In this document: piece after piece, positions 36,570 through 45,589 of the stretch
Layout of the letters: the number at the start of each line of letters is the position of its first letter
Position numbering within the stretch: position 1 is the first letter of the stretch
Assembly: GCA_947625155.1 (NCBI GenBank)
Contig: CANQNG010000006.1
Location: forward strand, 1 to 64,000
DNA length: 64,000 nt
Direction of reading: 5' to 3'
Source: an uncultured Clostridia bacterium
GTDB lineage: Bacteria; Bacillota; Clostridia; Oscillospirales; Ruminococcaceae
Notes under the pieces: model-generated
Databases searched by the model: none
Told to the model about the DNA's origin: nothing
Seen by the model: only the letters and a program-made list of their open reading frames with translations
Program-made: the position numbers and the translations under genes

Positions 36570-37337
36570 TCAGTCATGCAGGAAACCCGTGAGCGTATCG
36601 GACGGCGCACCGCCCCGCTCCAGCACCCTGCCCAGCCCCGAAAGATAGGCACTGCGCCCGGCTTCTACGGCTTTGCGGAACGCCTCTGCCATTGCCGGGA
36701 GGTCACCTGCCGTGGCAAGTGCCGTATTGCTCATGACGGCAGCCGCACCCATTTCCATGGCTTCACAAGCCTGTGAGGGTCTGCCGATCCCGGCATCCAC
36801 GATGACAGGCAGGTCTATCTCGTCAATTAAAATTTGTATGAATTCTCTGGTCGCAAGCCCCTTGTTTGACCCGATCGGCGCAGCAAGCGGCATGACGGAG
36901 GCAGCCCCCGCATTGACAAGATCCCGTGCGGCATTGAGGTCGGGGTACATATAGGGCATGACGACAAAGCCCTCTTTGGCAAGGATCTCCGTTGCCTTGA
37001 TCGTCTCCGCATTGTCCGGGAGCAGATACTTCGTGTCCCGCATGATCTCGATCTTCACGAAGTCCCCGCACCCCAGCTCCCTTGCCAGCCGGGCGATACG
37101 GACAGCTTCCTGCGCATTGCGTGCGCCGGAAGTATTCGGGAGCAAGGTCACGCCCTTTGGGATATAGTCAAGGATATTTTCGTGTTCCTGTGTGTTGGCA
37201 CGGCGGACAGCAAGGGTGATGATCTCTGCCCCTGCATACTGCACAGCTGCCTCGATGAGGGAGAGCGAATACTTCCCCGACCCGAGAATGAACCGGGAAT
37301 GAAATTCCCGCCCGCCAAGTTTCAGTGTATCTTCCAT
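36570..37337 (-). CDS. thiG: thiazole synthase
   Basis: 255 aa TIM barrel forming the thiazole phosphate from deoxyxylulose-5-P, ThiS thiocarboxylate and iminoacetate. Blocks [68 protein letters not shown] and [30 protein letters not shown] are all present. The conserved Schiff-base Lys lies in VKIEI. Directly after thiS; riboswitch controlled. Confidence 0.96.
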   Translation of the reverse strand: MEDTLKLGGREFHSRFILGSGKYSLSLIEAAVQYAGAEIITLAVRRANTQEHENILDYIPKGVTLLPNTSGARNAQEAVRIARLARELGCGDFVKIEIMRDTKYLLPDNAETIKATEILAKEGFVVMPYMYPDLNAARDLVNAGAASVMPLAAPIGSNKGLATREFIQILIDEIDLPVIVDAGIGRPSQACEAMEMGAAAVMSNTALATAGDLPAMAEAFRKAVEAGRSAYLSGLGRVLERGGAPSDTLTGFLHD

Positions 37338-37355
37338 TGCATACGCTCCTTTCGC

Positions 37356-37550
37356 TCAACCGCCGCCGACAAAGCGGACGATCTCCACAACATCGCCGTC
37401 CCGGATGACCGTGCTGCCAAGTTCTGCCTTCGGGATAATTTCCTCGTTGCATTCCACAGCGACCTGCGCACAGGCATAGCCCTGCGCCTCGACCAGTGCG
37501 GCAGCGGTCATGCCTGCGGCTTCGACAGGCTTTCCGTTGACTGTTACCAT
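37356..37550 (-). CDS. thiS: sulfur carrier protein ThiS
   Basis: 64 aa beta-grasp protein. It ends in the diagnostic FVGGG tail that is adenylated and thiocarboxylated. It starts MVTVNGKPVEA at 37550 (GGGAG upstream); the longer track ORF runs through the terminator and riboswitch. First gene of the thi operon. No ThiF-type activating enzyme is encoded in the operon, so another E1-like protein must serve. Confidence 0.93.
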   Translation of the reverse strand: MVTVNGKPVEAAGMTAAALVEAQGYACAQVAVECNEEIIPKAELGSTVIRDGDVVEIVRFVGGG

Positions 37551-37566
37551 ATCCACGCTCCCTTCC

Positions 37567-37594
37567 AAAAGAAAAAGCTGCCCGAAACGGCAGC
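37567..37594 (-). terminator. riboswitch-controlled terminator before thiS
   Basis: Minus strand GCTGCC-GTTTC-GGGCAGC followed by TTTTTCTTTT, between the TPP aptamer and thiS. It fits transcriptional attenuation when TPP is bound. Confidence 0.88.
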
Positions 37595-37612
37595 CCATGT
37601 GTTCGACATGTG

Positions 37613-37697
37613 AACTCCCTACGCCGGCATGGACCGTATCAGGTGGCAAGGGTCGGAAACTGCTGTTTCCCTCTCAGCCCGGCTGCGGACTCCCCTG
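37613..37697 (-). promoter_or_regulatory. TPP (THI-element) riboswitch
   Basis: Minus-strand RNA has the conserved parts in order: GGGGAGTCC, GCTGAGAGGGA, ACCCTTG, CCTGAT, and ATGCCGGCGTAGGGA. These are the TPP aptamer's P1/J3-2, P2-P3 and P4-P5 signatures. An intrinsic terminator lies directly downstream, then thiS. Controls all seven thi genes. Confidence 0.96.
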
Positions 37698-37706
37698 TTC
37701 TTTTTT

Positions 37707-37735
37707 ATTATAGCACAAAGTTCCGGAAATTGCAA
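37707..37735 (-). promoter_or_regulatory. promoter of the thi operon
   Basis: Minus strand TTGCAA (37730-37735), 17-bp spacer beginning TTTCCGGAA, TATAAT (37707-37712), immediately before the riboswitch. Confidence 0.85.
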
Positions 37736-37798
37736 GGGGGAAATGAAAATTTCAGCCATCCTGCCCTCTTAAAATTCATTAATTTTTTCATAAAACAC

Positions 37799-37827
37799 TT
37801 GACAAAATTCTTTCCCTATGTTACAAT
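37799..37827 (+). promoter_or_regulatory. promoter of the xylanase gene
   Basis: TTGACA (37799-37804), 17-bp spacer, TACAAT (37822-37827), about 48 bp before the start codon. Confidence 0.85.
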
Positions 37828-37874
37828 AAATTTATGAAATGTATGGGGATCACACTTTCAAGGAGGCTTTGTCT

Positions 37875-39857
37875 ATGCAGAAAAAAATGAGCCGCACCCT
37901 AGCTGCCGTCATGGCGCTCGGCATTGCGGCACTCTCCCTGCCAGCGACCGCTTCGGCGGAACAGGTCGGAGAGGTGACGACCATCTATGCCACGGACTTT
38001 GAGGACGGTGATGTTTCCGCCTTCTCCAAGCGGGGCGATACCGACACATCCGTCATCGGCACAGCAGAGGATGCCGATGCCCCCAGCGGCACAACGGTCA
38101 TGAGCATCACCGAACGCAGCAACGGCTGGAACGGTCCGCAGTTCTCCGTCAGCGACAACTGTGAACCGGGCGTGAAGTATACCGCTTCCGTCTGGGTCAA
38201 GACCGCATGGTATAACAGCTGTATGCTCAGTATGCAGTACACCGATGAAGCCGGCGAACAGCACTACTCCAATCTGGCTACGGCTGTCAGCGAGGGCGGC
38301 TGGGTGCAGATCCCGGAGGTAAGTTTCAGCTACAGCGAGGACATGAAAGATGTCTATATCTACGTGGAATGCAGCGATAAGGTAGACCTGTTCGTGGACG
38401 ATTTTGCGGTAAAGACTGCTCCAGTCTATGCGATCGAAGAGGATATCCCCGGGCTGAAAGATGTCTTTGCCGACTACTTCAAGATCGGCGGCGCTGTCAC
38501 GGCAAGCGAGCTTGCCCCCAATTCCACCAAAGACCTCATTCTCAAGCACTACAACAGCATCACCCTCGGCAATGAGCTGAAACCGGAAAACATGCTCGAT
38601 CAGGCAGGCTGTCAGGCACTTGCCGCAGAGGGGAAGAACGGCGAAGTTGCTGTCGCCCTCAACGGGCAGGCACGCTCTATCCTGAATTTCTGCCGGGATA
38701 ATGACATCGCCGTGCGTGGGCATGTGCTGGTATGGCACTCCCAGACACCGGGCTGGTTCTTCAAGGAGGACTACACCACACAGGGCGAATGGGTGGACAA
38801 AGACACCATGCTCTCCCGTATGGAAAGCTACATCAAGGGCGTTATGGCAGTGCTGGCAGAGGAGTACTCCGATGTGAACTTCTACGCATGGGACGTTGTG
38901 AACGAAGCATGGCTCGATGACGGCACACCCCGCAAGGGCGGCATGTATGACGAAAACGCCAACAATTCCGGCTGGACACAGGTATTTGGGGACAATTCCT
39001 TCATCCCCTATGCTTTCGAGTATGCCCGCAAGTATGCCCCGGAGGGCTGCAAGCTCTACTACAACGACTTCAACGAGTACATGCCCCAGAAAGTAGAAGC
39101 GATCGTGAACATGGCGACCGAACTGAAAGAGCAGGGACTCATCGACGGTATCGGCATGCAGTCCCACCTCGATGTCCGGACTGGTTCGGATGCGTTCCCG
39201 TCCGTGAACGTGTACAACAGCGCCCTTGACAAGTATGCTGCACTGGGACTGGATATTCAGGTAACAGAGCTGGATGCTACCATCCCGAAGGACACCGGCG
39301 ACCAGTATTTTGTCGCACAGGCAGAATATTACAAGGGCATCATGGATTCCATCATTGCCCATAAGGACAGCATTTCGGCAGTCGTTTTCTGGGGTACGAC
39401 AGACGACCAGAGCTGGCGGACAACACAATCCCCGCTGCTGTTCAATGCCGATTACACCGCAAAGCCGGCGTACTATGCCATTATCGAGGGCATCGACTAC
39501 GACCAGCCCACCCCGCCTACCGAAGAAGATACCACAGAAGCAACGGAAGAAGCGACTACAGAAGCTCCCGAAGAAGGCACTGTGGAAACGCCCGAGCAGC
39601 CCACCGAAACAGTCGGCCCCGCTTCCGTCAAGCTCGGCGATACAGACCTGAACGGAACGGTCACTCTTTCCGATGTCGTTGCCGTGAACCGCTTCCTGCT
39701 GAACATCGGAACGCTCTCGGATGCTGCCGCTGCCAATGCGGATGTGGATCTCAATACTGCTGTGACACCCATGGATGCCCTGTACATCCTGCAATACGTG
39801 ATCAAGCTGATCCCTGACTTCTCTTCCCTGCTGATCCCTGACTTCTCTTCCCTGTAA
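37875..39857 (+). CDS. cellulosomal endo-1,4-beta-xylanase: CBM22-GH10-dockerin
   Basis: 660 aa, secreted; signal peptide about 1-30 (ATASA). CBM22-type xylan-binding module about 35-180 (YATDFEDGD...FVDDFAVKT). GH10 catalytic barrel about 190-525 with GHVLVWHSQTPGWFF, acid/base Glu344 in DVVNEAW and nucleophile Glu465 in VTELDAT. Then a Thr/Glu/Pro linker and a dockerin at about 588-650 (LGDTDLNGTVTLSDVVAVNRFLLN; DLNTAVTPMDALYILQYVIKLI). Cleaves xylan on the cellulosome. ATG 37875 has AAGGAGG upstream and opens the signal peptide; the track start at 37839 has no RBS. The last 16 residues are an exact 8-residue tandem duplication (LIPDFSSL). Confidence 0.95.
   Translation: MQKKMSRTLAAVMALGIAALSLPATASAEQVGEVTTIYATDFEDGDVSAFSKRGDTDTSVIGTAEDADAPSGTTVMSITERSNGWNGPQFSVSDNCEPGVKYTASVWVKTAWYNSCMLSMQYTDEAGEQHYSNLATAVSEGGWVQIPEVSFSYSEDMKDVYIYVECSDKVDLFVDDFAVKTAPVYAIEEDIPGLKDVFADYFKIGGAVTASELAPNSTKDLILKHYNSITLGNELKPENMLDQAGCQALAAEGKNGEVAVALNGQARSILNFCRDNDIAVRGHVLVWHSQTPGWFFKEDYTTQGEWVDKDTMLSRMESYIKGVMAVLAEEYSDVNFYAWDVVNEAWLDDGTPRKGGMYDENANNSGWTQVFGDNSFIPYAFEYARKYAPEGCKLYYNDFNEYMPQKVEAIVNMATELKEQGLIDGIGMQSHLDVRTGSDAFPSVNVYNSALDKYAALGLDIQVTELDATIPKDTGDQYFVAQAEYYKGIMDSIIAHKDSISAVVFWGTTDDQSWRTTQSPLLFNADYTAKPAYYAIIEGIDYDQPTPPTEEDTTEATEEATTEAPEEGTVETPEQPTETVGPASVKLGDTDLNGTVTLSDVVAVNRFLLNIGTLSDAAAANADVDLNTAVTPMDALYILQYVIKLIPDFSSLLIPDFSSL
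39807..39854 (+). repeat. 24-bp perfect tandem duplication at the xylanase C-terminus
   Basis: CTGATCCCTGACTTCTCTTC plus CCTG occurs twice without mismatch (39807-39830, 39831-39854), ending at the stop codon. Perfect identity points to a recent slippage event or assembly artefact. It adds LIPDFSSL after the dockerin. Confidence 0.9.
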
Positions 39858-39864
39858 GACCCTG

Positions 39865-39903
39865 TCTCCCGATGTCGTATAGCATCGGGAGATCTTTTCT
39901 TTT
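39865..39903 (+). terminator. terminator of the xylanase gene
   Basis: TCTCCCGATG/CATCGGGAGA stem with 8-nt loop, followed by TCTTTTCTTTT. Confidence 0.92.
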
Positions 39904-39951
39904 GCAAAACGGACTGCCAGACGAATTTTTGAAAGGATGCCGGTCAGGCTA

Positions 39952-39980
39952 TTGACAATCCAAGGGAAATCAGGTATAAT
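39952..39980 (+). promoter_or_regulatory. promoter of the PEPCK gene
   Basis: TTGACA (39952-39957), 17-bp spacer, TATAAT (39975-39980). Confidence 0.88.
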
Positions 39981-40047
39981 AAAGAAAGACGGTGTTCCCG
40001 GCAGCCCGTGCCGCACGCTGTCTGAAAATATGAAGGAGGTAATACCT

Positions 40048-41874
40048 ATGGCATTAGAAGGTGCATTGACAAGCAATCAGAAGGTACTCGACTGGGTACA
40101 GGAAATGGTGGATCTGTGCAAGCCCGACAGGGTCGTCTGGATCGACGGTTCCAAGGAACAGCTCGAGGCTCTGACACAGGAGGTCACCTCGCTCCCGGAC
40201 GGCGACCCGAATAAAATGTATTACTTAAATCAGGAAAAGCTCCCCGGCTGTCTCTATCACAGAACTGCTGTGAATGACGTTGCCCGTGTGGAGGACAGAA
40301 CATTCATCTGCACCAGAACGAAAGAAGATGCAGGTCCGACCAACAACTGGATGGACCCCAAGGAGATGTATGCCAAGCTCACCCCCATGTATGACGGTGT
40401 CATGAAGGGGCAGACCATGTATGTCATCCCCTATTCCATGGGTCCTGTGGCTTCCCCGATCTCCAAGGTCGGCGTGGAGCTGACGGATTCGATCTATGTC
40501 GTTCTGAACATGAACATCATGACCAGAATGGGCAAGGCAGCTTTCGAGAAGCTCGGCGATTCCAACGACTTTGTAAGAGGTCTGCACTCCAAGGCACAGG
40601 TCGATCCGGAGAACCGCTATATCGTACAGTTCCCGGAGGACAACACGATCTGGTCTATCAACTCCGCTTACGGCGGCAACGTTATCCTCTCCAAGAAGTG
40701 CTTCGCACTGCGTATCGCTTCTTTCCAAGGCAAGAACGAGGGCTGGATGGCAGAACATATGCTGATCCTCGGTGTGCAGAAGCCGGACGGCGAGACCAAG
40801 TACATCTGCGCTGCATTCCCGTCTGCCTGCGGCAAGACCAATCTGGCAATGCTCATCCCGCCGGAGGGCTACCGCAAGAACGGTTACAAGGTATTCACAG
40901 TCGGCGATGATATCGCATGGCTCAAGCCCGGCGCAGACGGCAGACTGTATGCCATCAACCCGGAGAACGGCTTCTTCGGTGTCGCACCCGGCACAAACGA
41001 AAAGTCCAACCCGAATGCACTCGCTTCTACCAGAAAGAATGCGATCTTCACCAACGTTGCGATCAACAACGACGACAACACGGTATGGTGGGAGAAGCTC
41101 ACCAAAGAACCGCCGGTCAATGCGACCGAGTGGAAGGGCGCAAAGGTCAACGGTGTAGAATTCACCGCTGCCGGCAATACACTGGCACACCCGAACTCCC
41201 GCTTCACAGCTCCGGCAGAGAACTGCCCGTGCCTGTCCCCGGCATTCAACGACCCGCAGGGCGTTCCGATCTCTGCGATCGTATTCGGCGGCAGACGTGC
41301 TTCCACAACACCGCTCGTATACCAGAGCTTTGACTGGACACACGGTACTTACATCGGTTCTGCCGTTTCCTCTGAAACGACCGCAGCTGCGACCGGTGCA
41401 GTCGGTGTCCTCCGCCACGACCCGATGGCTATGAAGCCGTTCATCGGCTACAATGTCGGCGACTACTGGGCACACTGGCTGGAAATGGGCGAAAAGCTCG
41501 GCGACAAAGCCCCGAAGATCTTCAACGTCAACTGGTTCAAGCAGGACGAGAACGGCAACTTCATCTGGCCGGGCTTCGGCGACAACATGCGTGTCCTTGA
41601 CTGGATCATCAAGAGATGTGAGGGCACGGCTGACGCTGAGGAGACCGCTATCGGCTACCTGCCGAAGAAGGGCGACATCAACGTAGAGGGCATCGAGGAC
41701 GAAGTGACTCCGGAGATCATGGACAAGCTGCTGACCGTGGACAAGGAACTCTGGAAGAAAGAGATCGCCGAGATGCGCAGATACTACAAGGAGGACATTG
41801 CCGACAAGGGCGGCAGGATCCCGCAGGCGCTCTGGGATCAGCTCGACAAGCTGGAAGAGAGACTTGGCAAGTAA
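40048..41874 (+). CDS. pckG: phosphoenolpyruvate carboxykinase (GTP-type)
   Basis: 608 aa, the length and sequence class of GTP-dependent PEPCK. Interconverts oxaloacetate and PEP; in fermenting anaerobes it often runs toward oxaloacetate to fix CO2. Blocks: RTKEDAGPTNNWMDP, YVIPYSMGP, P-loop FPSACGKTNLAM, metal/active-site VGDDIAWL, RRASTTPLVYQSFDWTHG, and the R-loop Cys in this region of the family. AAGGAGG lies 11 nt before ATG 40048; the track's upstream start lacks support. It is the best-biased codon stretch in the area (few rare codons), suggesting high expression. Confidence 0.96.
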   Translation: MALEGALTSNQKVLDWVQEMVDLCKPDRVVWIDGSKEQLEALTQEVTSLPDGDPNKMYYLNQEKLPGCLYHRTAVNDVARVEDRTFICTRTKEDAGPTNNWMDPKEMYAKLTPMYDGVMKGQTMYVIPYSMGPVASPISKVGVELTDSIYVVLNMNIMTRMGKAAFEKLGDSNDFVRGLHSKAQVDPENRYIVQFPEDNTIWSINSAYGGNVILSKKCFALRIASFQGKNEGWMAEHMLILGVQKPDGETKYICAAFPSACGKTNLAMLIPPEGYRKNGYKVFTVGDDIAWLKPGADGRLYAINPENGFFGVAPGTNEKSNPNALASTRKNAIFTNVAINNDDNTVWWEKLTKEPPVNATEWKGAKVNGVEFTAAGNTLAHPNSRFTAPAENCPCLSPAFNDPQGVPISAIVFGGRRASTTPLVYQSFDWTHGTYIGSAVSSETTAAATGAVGVLRHDPMAMKPFIGYNVGDYWAHWLEMGEKLGDKAPKIFNVNWFKQDENGNFIWPGFGDNMRVLDWIIKRCEGTADAEETAIGYLPKKGDINVEGIEDEVTPEIMDKLLTVDKELWKKEIAEMRRYYKEDIADKGGRIPQALWDQLDKLEERLGK

Positions 41875-42304
41875 GATACACACAGGAAAACGCCGCAGCT
41901 TTCTGCGGCGTTACCTGATCTTATGGCTGCCGGTGGTGCTGCTGCTCATGGGGGCAGTGCTGTACAGACCGCTGCTTGCCGTGGAACGTTTTGCAGCGGA
42001 CTATATCCTGTACTGTCCGCTGCATGCGCTGACGGGGCTGTACTGCCCCGGATGCGGCGGCACAAGAAGTCTGACGGCGCTGTTGCACGGCGATTTTCTG
42101 CTTGCCGTTCACGAAAACCCCATTGTACCGGGACTTCTGCTGTTTTTCGTGCTGCTCTGGGCAGAACGGGCAGGCAGGGCGTTCGGGAAACAATGGCGGC
42201 TGTACCCAAGAAGCCGCAAATTTTGGTACACGCTGTGCGGCTTGCTGATCGTGTGGGACATCGCCCGGAACTGTATACCGGCACTTATGCCGACAAGTAT
42301 ATAA
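41864..42304 (+). CDS. DUF2752 membrane protein
   Basis: About 146 aa. After a basic N-terminus come three hydrophobic helices (YLILWLPVVLLLMGAVLYRPLL; NPIVPGLLLFFVLLWAERAG; FWYTLCGLLIVWDIA) and the family signature CPLHALTGLYCPGCGGTRSLTALLHGD. DUF2752 proteins have no known function. There is no ATG before the first helix; TTG 41864 after GAAGAGAGAC is the most likely start and overlaps the PEPCK stop by 11 bp. A hairpin GCCGCAG/CTGCGGC (41890-41909) lies inside the first codons and could attenuate read-through from pckG. Confidence 0.75.
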   Translation: MASKIHTGKRRSFLRRYLILWLPVVLLLMGAVLYRPLLAVERFAADYILYCPLHALTGLYCPGCGGTRSLTALLHGDFLLAVHENPIVPGLLLFFVLLWAERAGRAFGKQWRLYPRSRKFWYTLCGLLIVWDIARNCIPALMPTSI

Positions 42305-42306
42305 CA

Positions 42307-42340
42307 GACCCCTTTCCACGCCGGAAAGGGGTCTTGCTGT
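42307..42340. terminator. bidirectional hairpin between DUF2752 gene and folD
   Basis: GACCCCTTTCC/GGAAAGGGGTC with 5-nt loop, followed by TTGCTGTT on the plus side. It separates convergent units. Confidence 0.75.
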
Positions 42341-43197
42341 TACTGGATATGATTTTGCAGCTTTGCCGCCGTGAGGGTGTTGCGCATCAGCATAGCGACC
42401 GTCATCGGTCCTACACCGCCGGGAACAGGGGTGATGTAGGAAGCCTTTTCCGACACTTCGTCAAACTGGACATCGCCGCAGAGCTTGCCGTTCTCGAGGC
42501 GATCCATGCCGACATCGACCACGACAGCGCCCTCTTTCACCATGTCTGCCGTCACAAAATTCGCCTTCCCGACCGCAGCGACCAGAATATCCGCTTCCCT
42601 TGTGATCGCCGCAAGTTCCTGCGTCCGGCTGTGACAGATCGTGACCGTGCCGCTCCGGTGCAGCAGGAGCATTGCCATGGGCTTGCCGACAATATTGCTC
42701 CTGCCGATGACCACGCAGCGCTTGCCGGAGACTTCCACGCCCACGCTGTCGAGCAGTTCCATGACACCCGCAGGCGTACACGGCAGGAACGCATAGTCGC
42801 CGATCATGATCTTCCCGACATTTGCCGGATGGAACGCATCCACATCCTTGTCCGGGGAAATGGCATGGATGATGGTCTTATCGTCTATCTGCGGCGGAAC
42901 GGGGAGCTGCACCAGAATACCATTGACCTTGGGGTCGGCGTTGAGCGTTTCCACCAGTTCGAGCAGCTCCGCCTGTGTGGTATCCTCCGGCAGGGCATAT
43001 TCAAACGACTGGAAACCGACCGCTTCGCAGGCTTTCTTCTTGTTGTTCACATACACACGGGATGCCGGGTCATTGCCGACAATGACGACCGCAAGCCCCG
43101 GTGTGATGCCGTGGGCAGCTTTCAGGGCTTCCGTCTCCTGACGCACCTGCTCCTTGACTTTGGCAGAGGTCGCTCTGCCGTCCATTAAAATTGCCAT
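42340..43197 (-). CDS. folD: bifunctional methylenetetrahydrofolate dehydrogenase/cyclohydrolase
   Basis: 285 aa. Supplies and drains 10-formyl-THF. Motifs: YVNNKKKACEAVGF (catalytic Lys), GILVQLPVP, PDKDVDAFHPANVG, PCTPAGVMELL, GKRCVVIGRSNIVGKPMAMLLL and GGVGPMTVAMLM. Start ATG 43197 (GAGGAGG upstream) is 11 bp after the lgt stop, making it the last gene of yfmF-yfmH-lgt-folD. Confidence 0.96.
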   Translation of the reverse strand: MAILMDGRATSAKVKEQVRQETEALKAAHGITPGLAVVIVGNDPASRVYVNNKKKACEAVGFQSFEYALPEDTTQAELLELVETLNADPKVNGILVQLPVPPQIDDKTIIHAISPDKDVDAFHPANVGKIMIGDYAFLPCTPAGVMELLDSVGVEVSGKRCVVIGRSNIVGKPMAMLLLHRSGTVTICHSRTQELAAITREADILVAAVGKANFVTADMVKEGAVVVDVGMDRLENGKLCGDVQFDEVSEKASYITPVPGGVGPMTVAMLMRNTLTAAKLQNHIQ

Positions 43198-43208
43198 TGT
43201 GATCCTCC

Positions 43209-44294
43209 TCACGTTTCGTCTTTGGTATCTGTATTTTCAGCCTTATCCTCGTCCGGGATGATCGGCGGGGCAGGCTCGTCCTTTTCGGGCTTGGCTTTCC
43301 GGGCGGGTTTTTTGGTCTCCGCTGCCAGAAGCTGCCTGTCCGTCTCCTCCATCAGCTTCTTAGAAGCTTTGGAATCCACATACAGCACGTAGTCCCTGCC
43401 CATGCGCTTCACCTTGAAGAAGAACACGAGCAGCAGCACTGCCGAGGTGACACAGATCACCGCAGCCAGCGCCTGCGACACCCGGAGCTGCCCGATCATC
43501 AGGCTGTCCGTGCGCAGACCCTCTACGACCGCACGTTCCAGACCGTACCAGAACATATACATCAAGATGATCTGCCCGTCAAATTTCCGGAATTTCCGGA
43601 AAACGATATACAGCAGCACCGCCCCCAGCAGACACCATGCCGATTCATACAGAAAGCACGGATGTACCGGATAATCGGCACTGACTGTCACGTCCGTATT
43701 GTAGCTGCCAAGAGCGCTGTAATTGGATCGGATCCACTGCTGCACCCTGCCGCCTGTCATGGCGAACAAGCCGTCCGTGTTCACGCCGAATGCTTCCTGA
43801 TTGAAGAAATTCCCCCACCGTCCGATGCCCTGTCCGATGAGGAAACCCACACCGCACAGATCCAGCATCGGCAGTGCCGCTACTTTTCGGAAACGGCTCA
43901 CGATAAAGCCGACCAGCACTGCCCCGATCAGCCCCCCGAAGATGGCAAGCCCACCCTCACGGGTATTGAGGATGGAGAGGGGGTCGCCCTTGTAATCGTC
44001 CCAGCGCAGCAGCACGTAGTACAGCCTTGCGCCCACCAGCGCCCCCAAAGTGCCGCCGATGATGACATCCGTTGCCCTGTCCGGGTGGATGCCCACTTTC
44101 CGCATGTTCCGATAGGCGAACACCAGTGCCAGCAACAGCCCTATCACGATGCAAATGCCGTACCACTGCACATCGATGCCGAACACCGTGAACGCTGTCG
44201 GGTCAACGTGAATGTCAATACCCAGATTCGGGAACACGATCTCGTTGGTATCGAGGTCGGCGCAGCCCAGTTCTTCCACCGTTTTCATCAGCAT
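43209..44294 (-). CDS. lgt: prolipoprotein diacylglyceryl transferase
   Basis: 361 aa polytopic enzyme that adds diacylglycerol to lipobox cysteines. Typical blocks: GIDVQWYGICIVIGLLLA, ARLYYVL, GGLAIFGGLIGA, and the signature GQGIGRWGNFFNQEAFG. A hydrophilic tail of ~60 residues (EETDRQLLAAETKKPARKAKPEKDEPAPP) exceeds the usual length and is probably cytoplasmic and disordered. Start overlaps the yfmH stop by 7 bp. Substrates in this window are the CapA-like protein and the two lipoproteins at 47776 and 48758. Confidence 0.96.
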   Translation of the reverse strand: MLMKTVEELGCADLDTNEIVFPNLGIDIHVDPTAFTVFGIDVQWYGICIVIGLLLALVFAYRNMRKVGIHPDRATDVIIGGTLGALVGARLYYVLLRWDDYKGDPLSILNTREGGLAIFGGLIGAVLVGFIVSRFRKVAALPMLDLCGVGFLIGQGIGRWGNFFNQEAFGVNTDGLFAMTGGRVQQWIRSNYSALGSYNTDVTVSADYPVHPCFLYESAWCLLGAVLLYIVFRKFRKFDGQIILMYMFWYGLERAVVEGLRTDSLMIGQLRVSQALAAVICVTSAVLLLVFFFKVKRMGRDYVLYVDSKASKKLMEETDRQLLAAETKKPARKAKPEKDEPAPPIIPDEDKAENTDTKDET

Positions 44295-45589
44295 CCTGTT
44301 TCAGCTCCCTCCGGGCGCACCACGGAAAGCACATACTGCGCCGTGTCGATCTCTTCCCGCAAAAACCGCAGGGCTTCCTCATAGGTGATCTCTGCCAGCA
44401 CCTCAATGTCCTCAAATGGCTTCAAACCGTTCATCCACGCATTCAGCATGGCAGAGGCATTTGCCTCCATGTTCGCACCGCTGCGCACCCGGCTGCCGTA
44501 GTGTACCCGGCGGATGCGCTCGAAGCTCTCCCGGTCAAAGCCTTCACGCCCGGCATCCTCCAGCACTTCAAAAATGCGGTCACGCACGGTTTCTGGGTCA
44601 GCCGATTCACCGCTGCAGCTCAGCATGAAGTACCCGTCCCCGCTGAACGGTCCGTCTACCTCAAATTCCGAATTGAGCAAGCCTTTCCGCACCAGATCGT
44701 CATAAAACCCGGAGCTTGCACCGAACAGCGTTTCCATGAGCAGCGCAGCAGTCAGTTCCGCACGCAGCAGCTCTCTGCCCTTTCTCGGGCGGAGCTTGAA
44801 ACCAAGGCTGAACAGCGGTGTTCCCACCGGCATGGTCGTTTCCGTGTAGTGCCGCACCACCGTGTCCGGCTCGTCGGCATACAGTTCCTCCAGTCCCTGA
44901 TCTTCGCAGGGGCGCAGCAGGCGGTCGCAGATCTCCAGCACTTCGTCCGCCTTGACATTTCCGGCGACTGACAGCACCATGTTGTGCAAATTGTAGAACG
45001 TATGATAGCAGCGGTAGAGCAGGTCGGCATCGATGCGCCGGATGCTCTCCTCCGTGCCTGCAATGTCGATGCGTACCGGATGCGCATGGTACATGCTCCG
45101 CAGCAAGCCGAAAAATACCATCCAGCTCGCCTCGTCATAATTCATGCGGATCTCCTGCGCAATGATGCCCTGCTCCTTGTCCACCGTTTCCTGCGTGAAA
45201 TAGGGCGACTGCACGAATTGCAGGAGAATTTCCAGTGACGGGGCAAAATTCTGCGAACACCCGAACAAGTACACCGTCTTGTCGAACGTCGTAAAGGCAT
45301 TGGCATTCGCACCCGTGCGGGCATACTGGGCAAAGGCATCGCAGTCCTCATTCTCAAAAAGCTTGTGTTCCAGAAAATGGGCGATGCCCTCCGGCACTTC
45401 CGCATACGTTTCCTCCCCTTTCAGGCGGAAACGGGTGTTGATCGAGCCGTATTTCGTCCCGAACATGGCAAAGGCGCTGTGATAGCCGGGCATTTCCATG
45501 ATATAGATGTTCAGCCCGCTTTCGTGCTGCACGTGCAGGCATTGGGTATCGGCAGTTTCACTGCGGATGATCTCTGTGTTTCTGTTCAT
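44288..45589 (-). CDS. M16-family zinc peptidase, YfmH-type
   Basis: 433 aa. Inverzincin motif HFLEH at about residue 70 with the downstream Glu region (EQGIIAQEIRMNYDEASW), so the catalytic site is present. This is the active half of the YmfF/YmfH pair, which databases link to EF-P 5-aminopentanol modification in Bacillus. It overlaps yfmF by 4 bp and lgt by 7 bp. The pair probably works as a heterodimer in the cytoplasm: no signal peptide is seen. Confidence 0.9.
   Translation of the reverse strand: MNRNTEIIRSETADTQCLHVQHESGLNIYIMEMPGYHSAFAMFGTKYGSINTRFRLKGEETYAEVPEGIAHFLEHKLFENEDCDAFAQYARTGANANAFTTFDKTVYLFGCSQNFAPSLEILLQFVQSPYFTQETVDKEQGIIAQEIRMNYDEASWMVFFGLLRSMYHAHPVRIDIAGTEESIRRIDADLLYRCYHTFYNLHNMVLSVAGNVKADEVLEICDRLLRPCEDQGLEELYADEPDTVVRHYTETTMPVGTPLFSLGFKLRPRKGRELLRAELTAALLMETLFGASSGFYDDLVRKGLLNSEFEVDGPFSGDGYFMLSCSGESADPETVRDRIFEVLEDAGREGFDRESFERIRRVHYGSRVRSGANMEANASAMLNAWMNGLKPFEDIEVLAEITYEEALRFLREEIDTAQYVLSVVRPEGAETGC

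Noticed and set aside
37899-40076. 725-aa minus-strand ORF opposite the xylanase
   Set aside because: It is the antisense shadow of a clear GH10 gene; high-GC third positions keep this frame open. No RBS, no family.
40225-41883. 552-aa minus-strand ORF opposite PEPCK
   Set aside because: Antisense shadow of pckG; composition is reverse-frame typical and no motif is seen.
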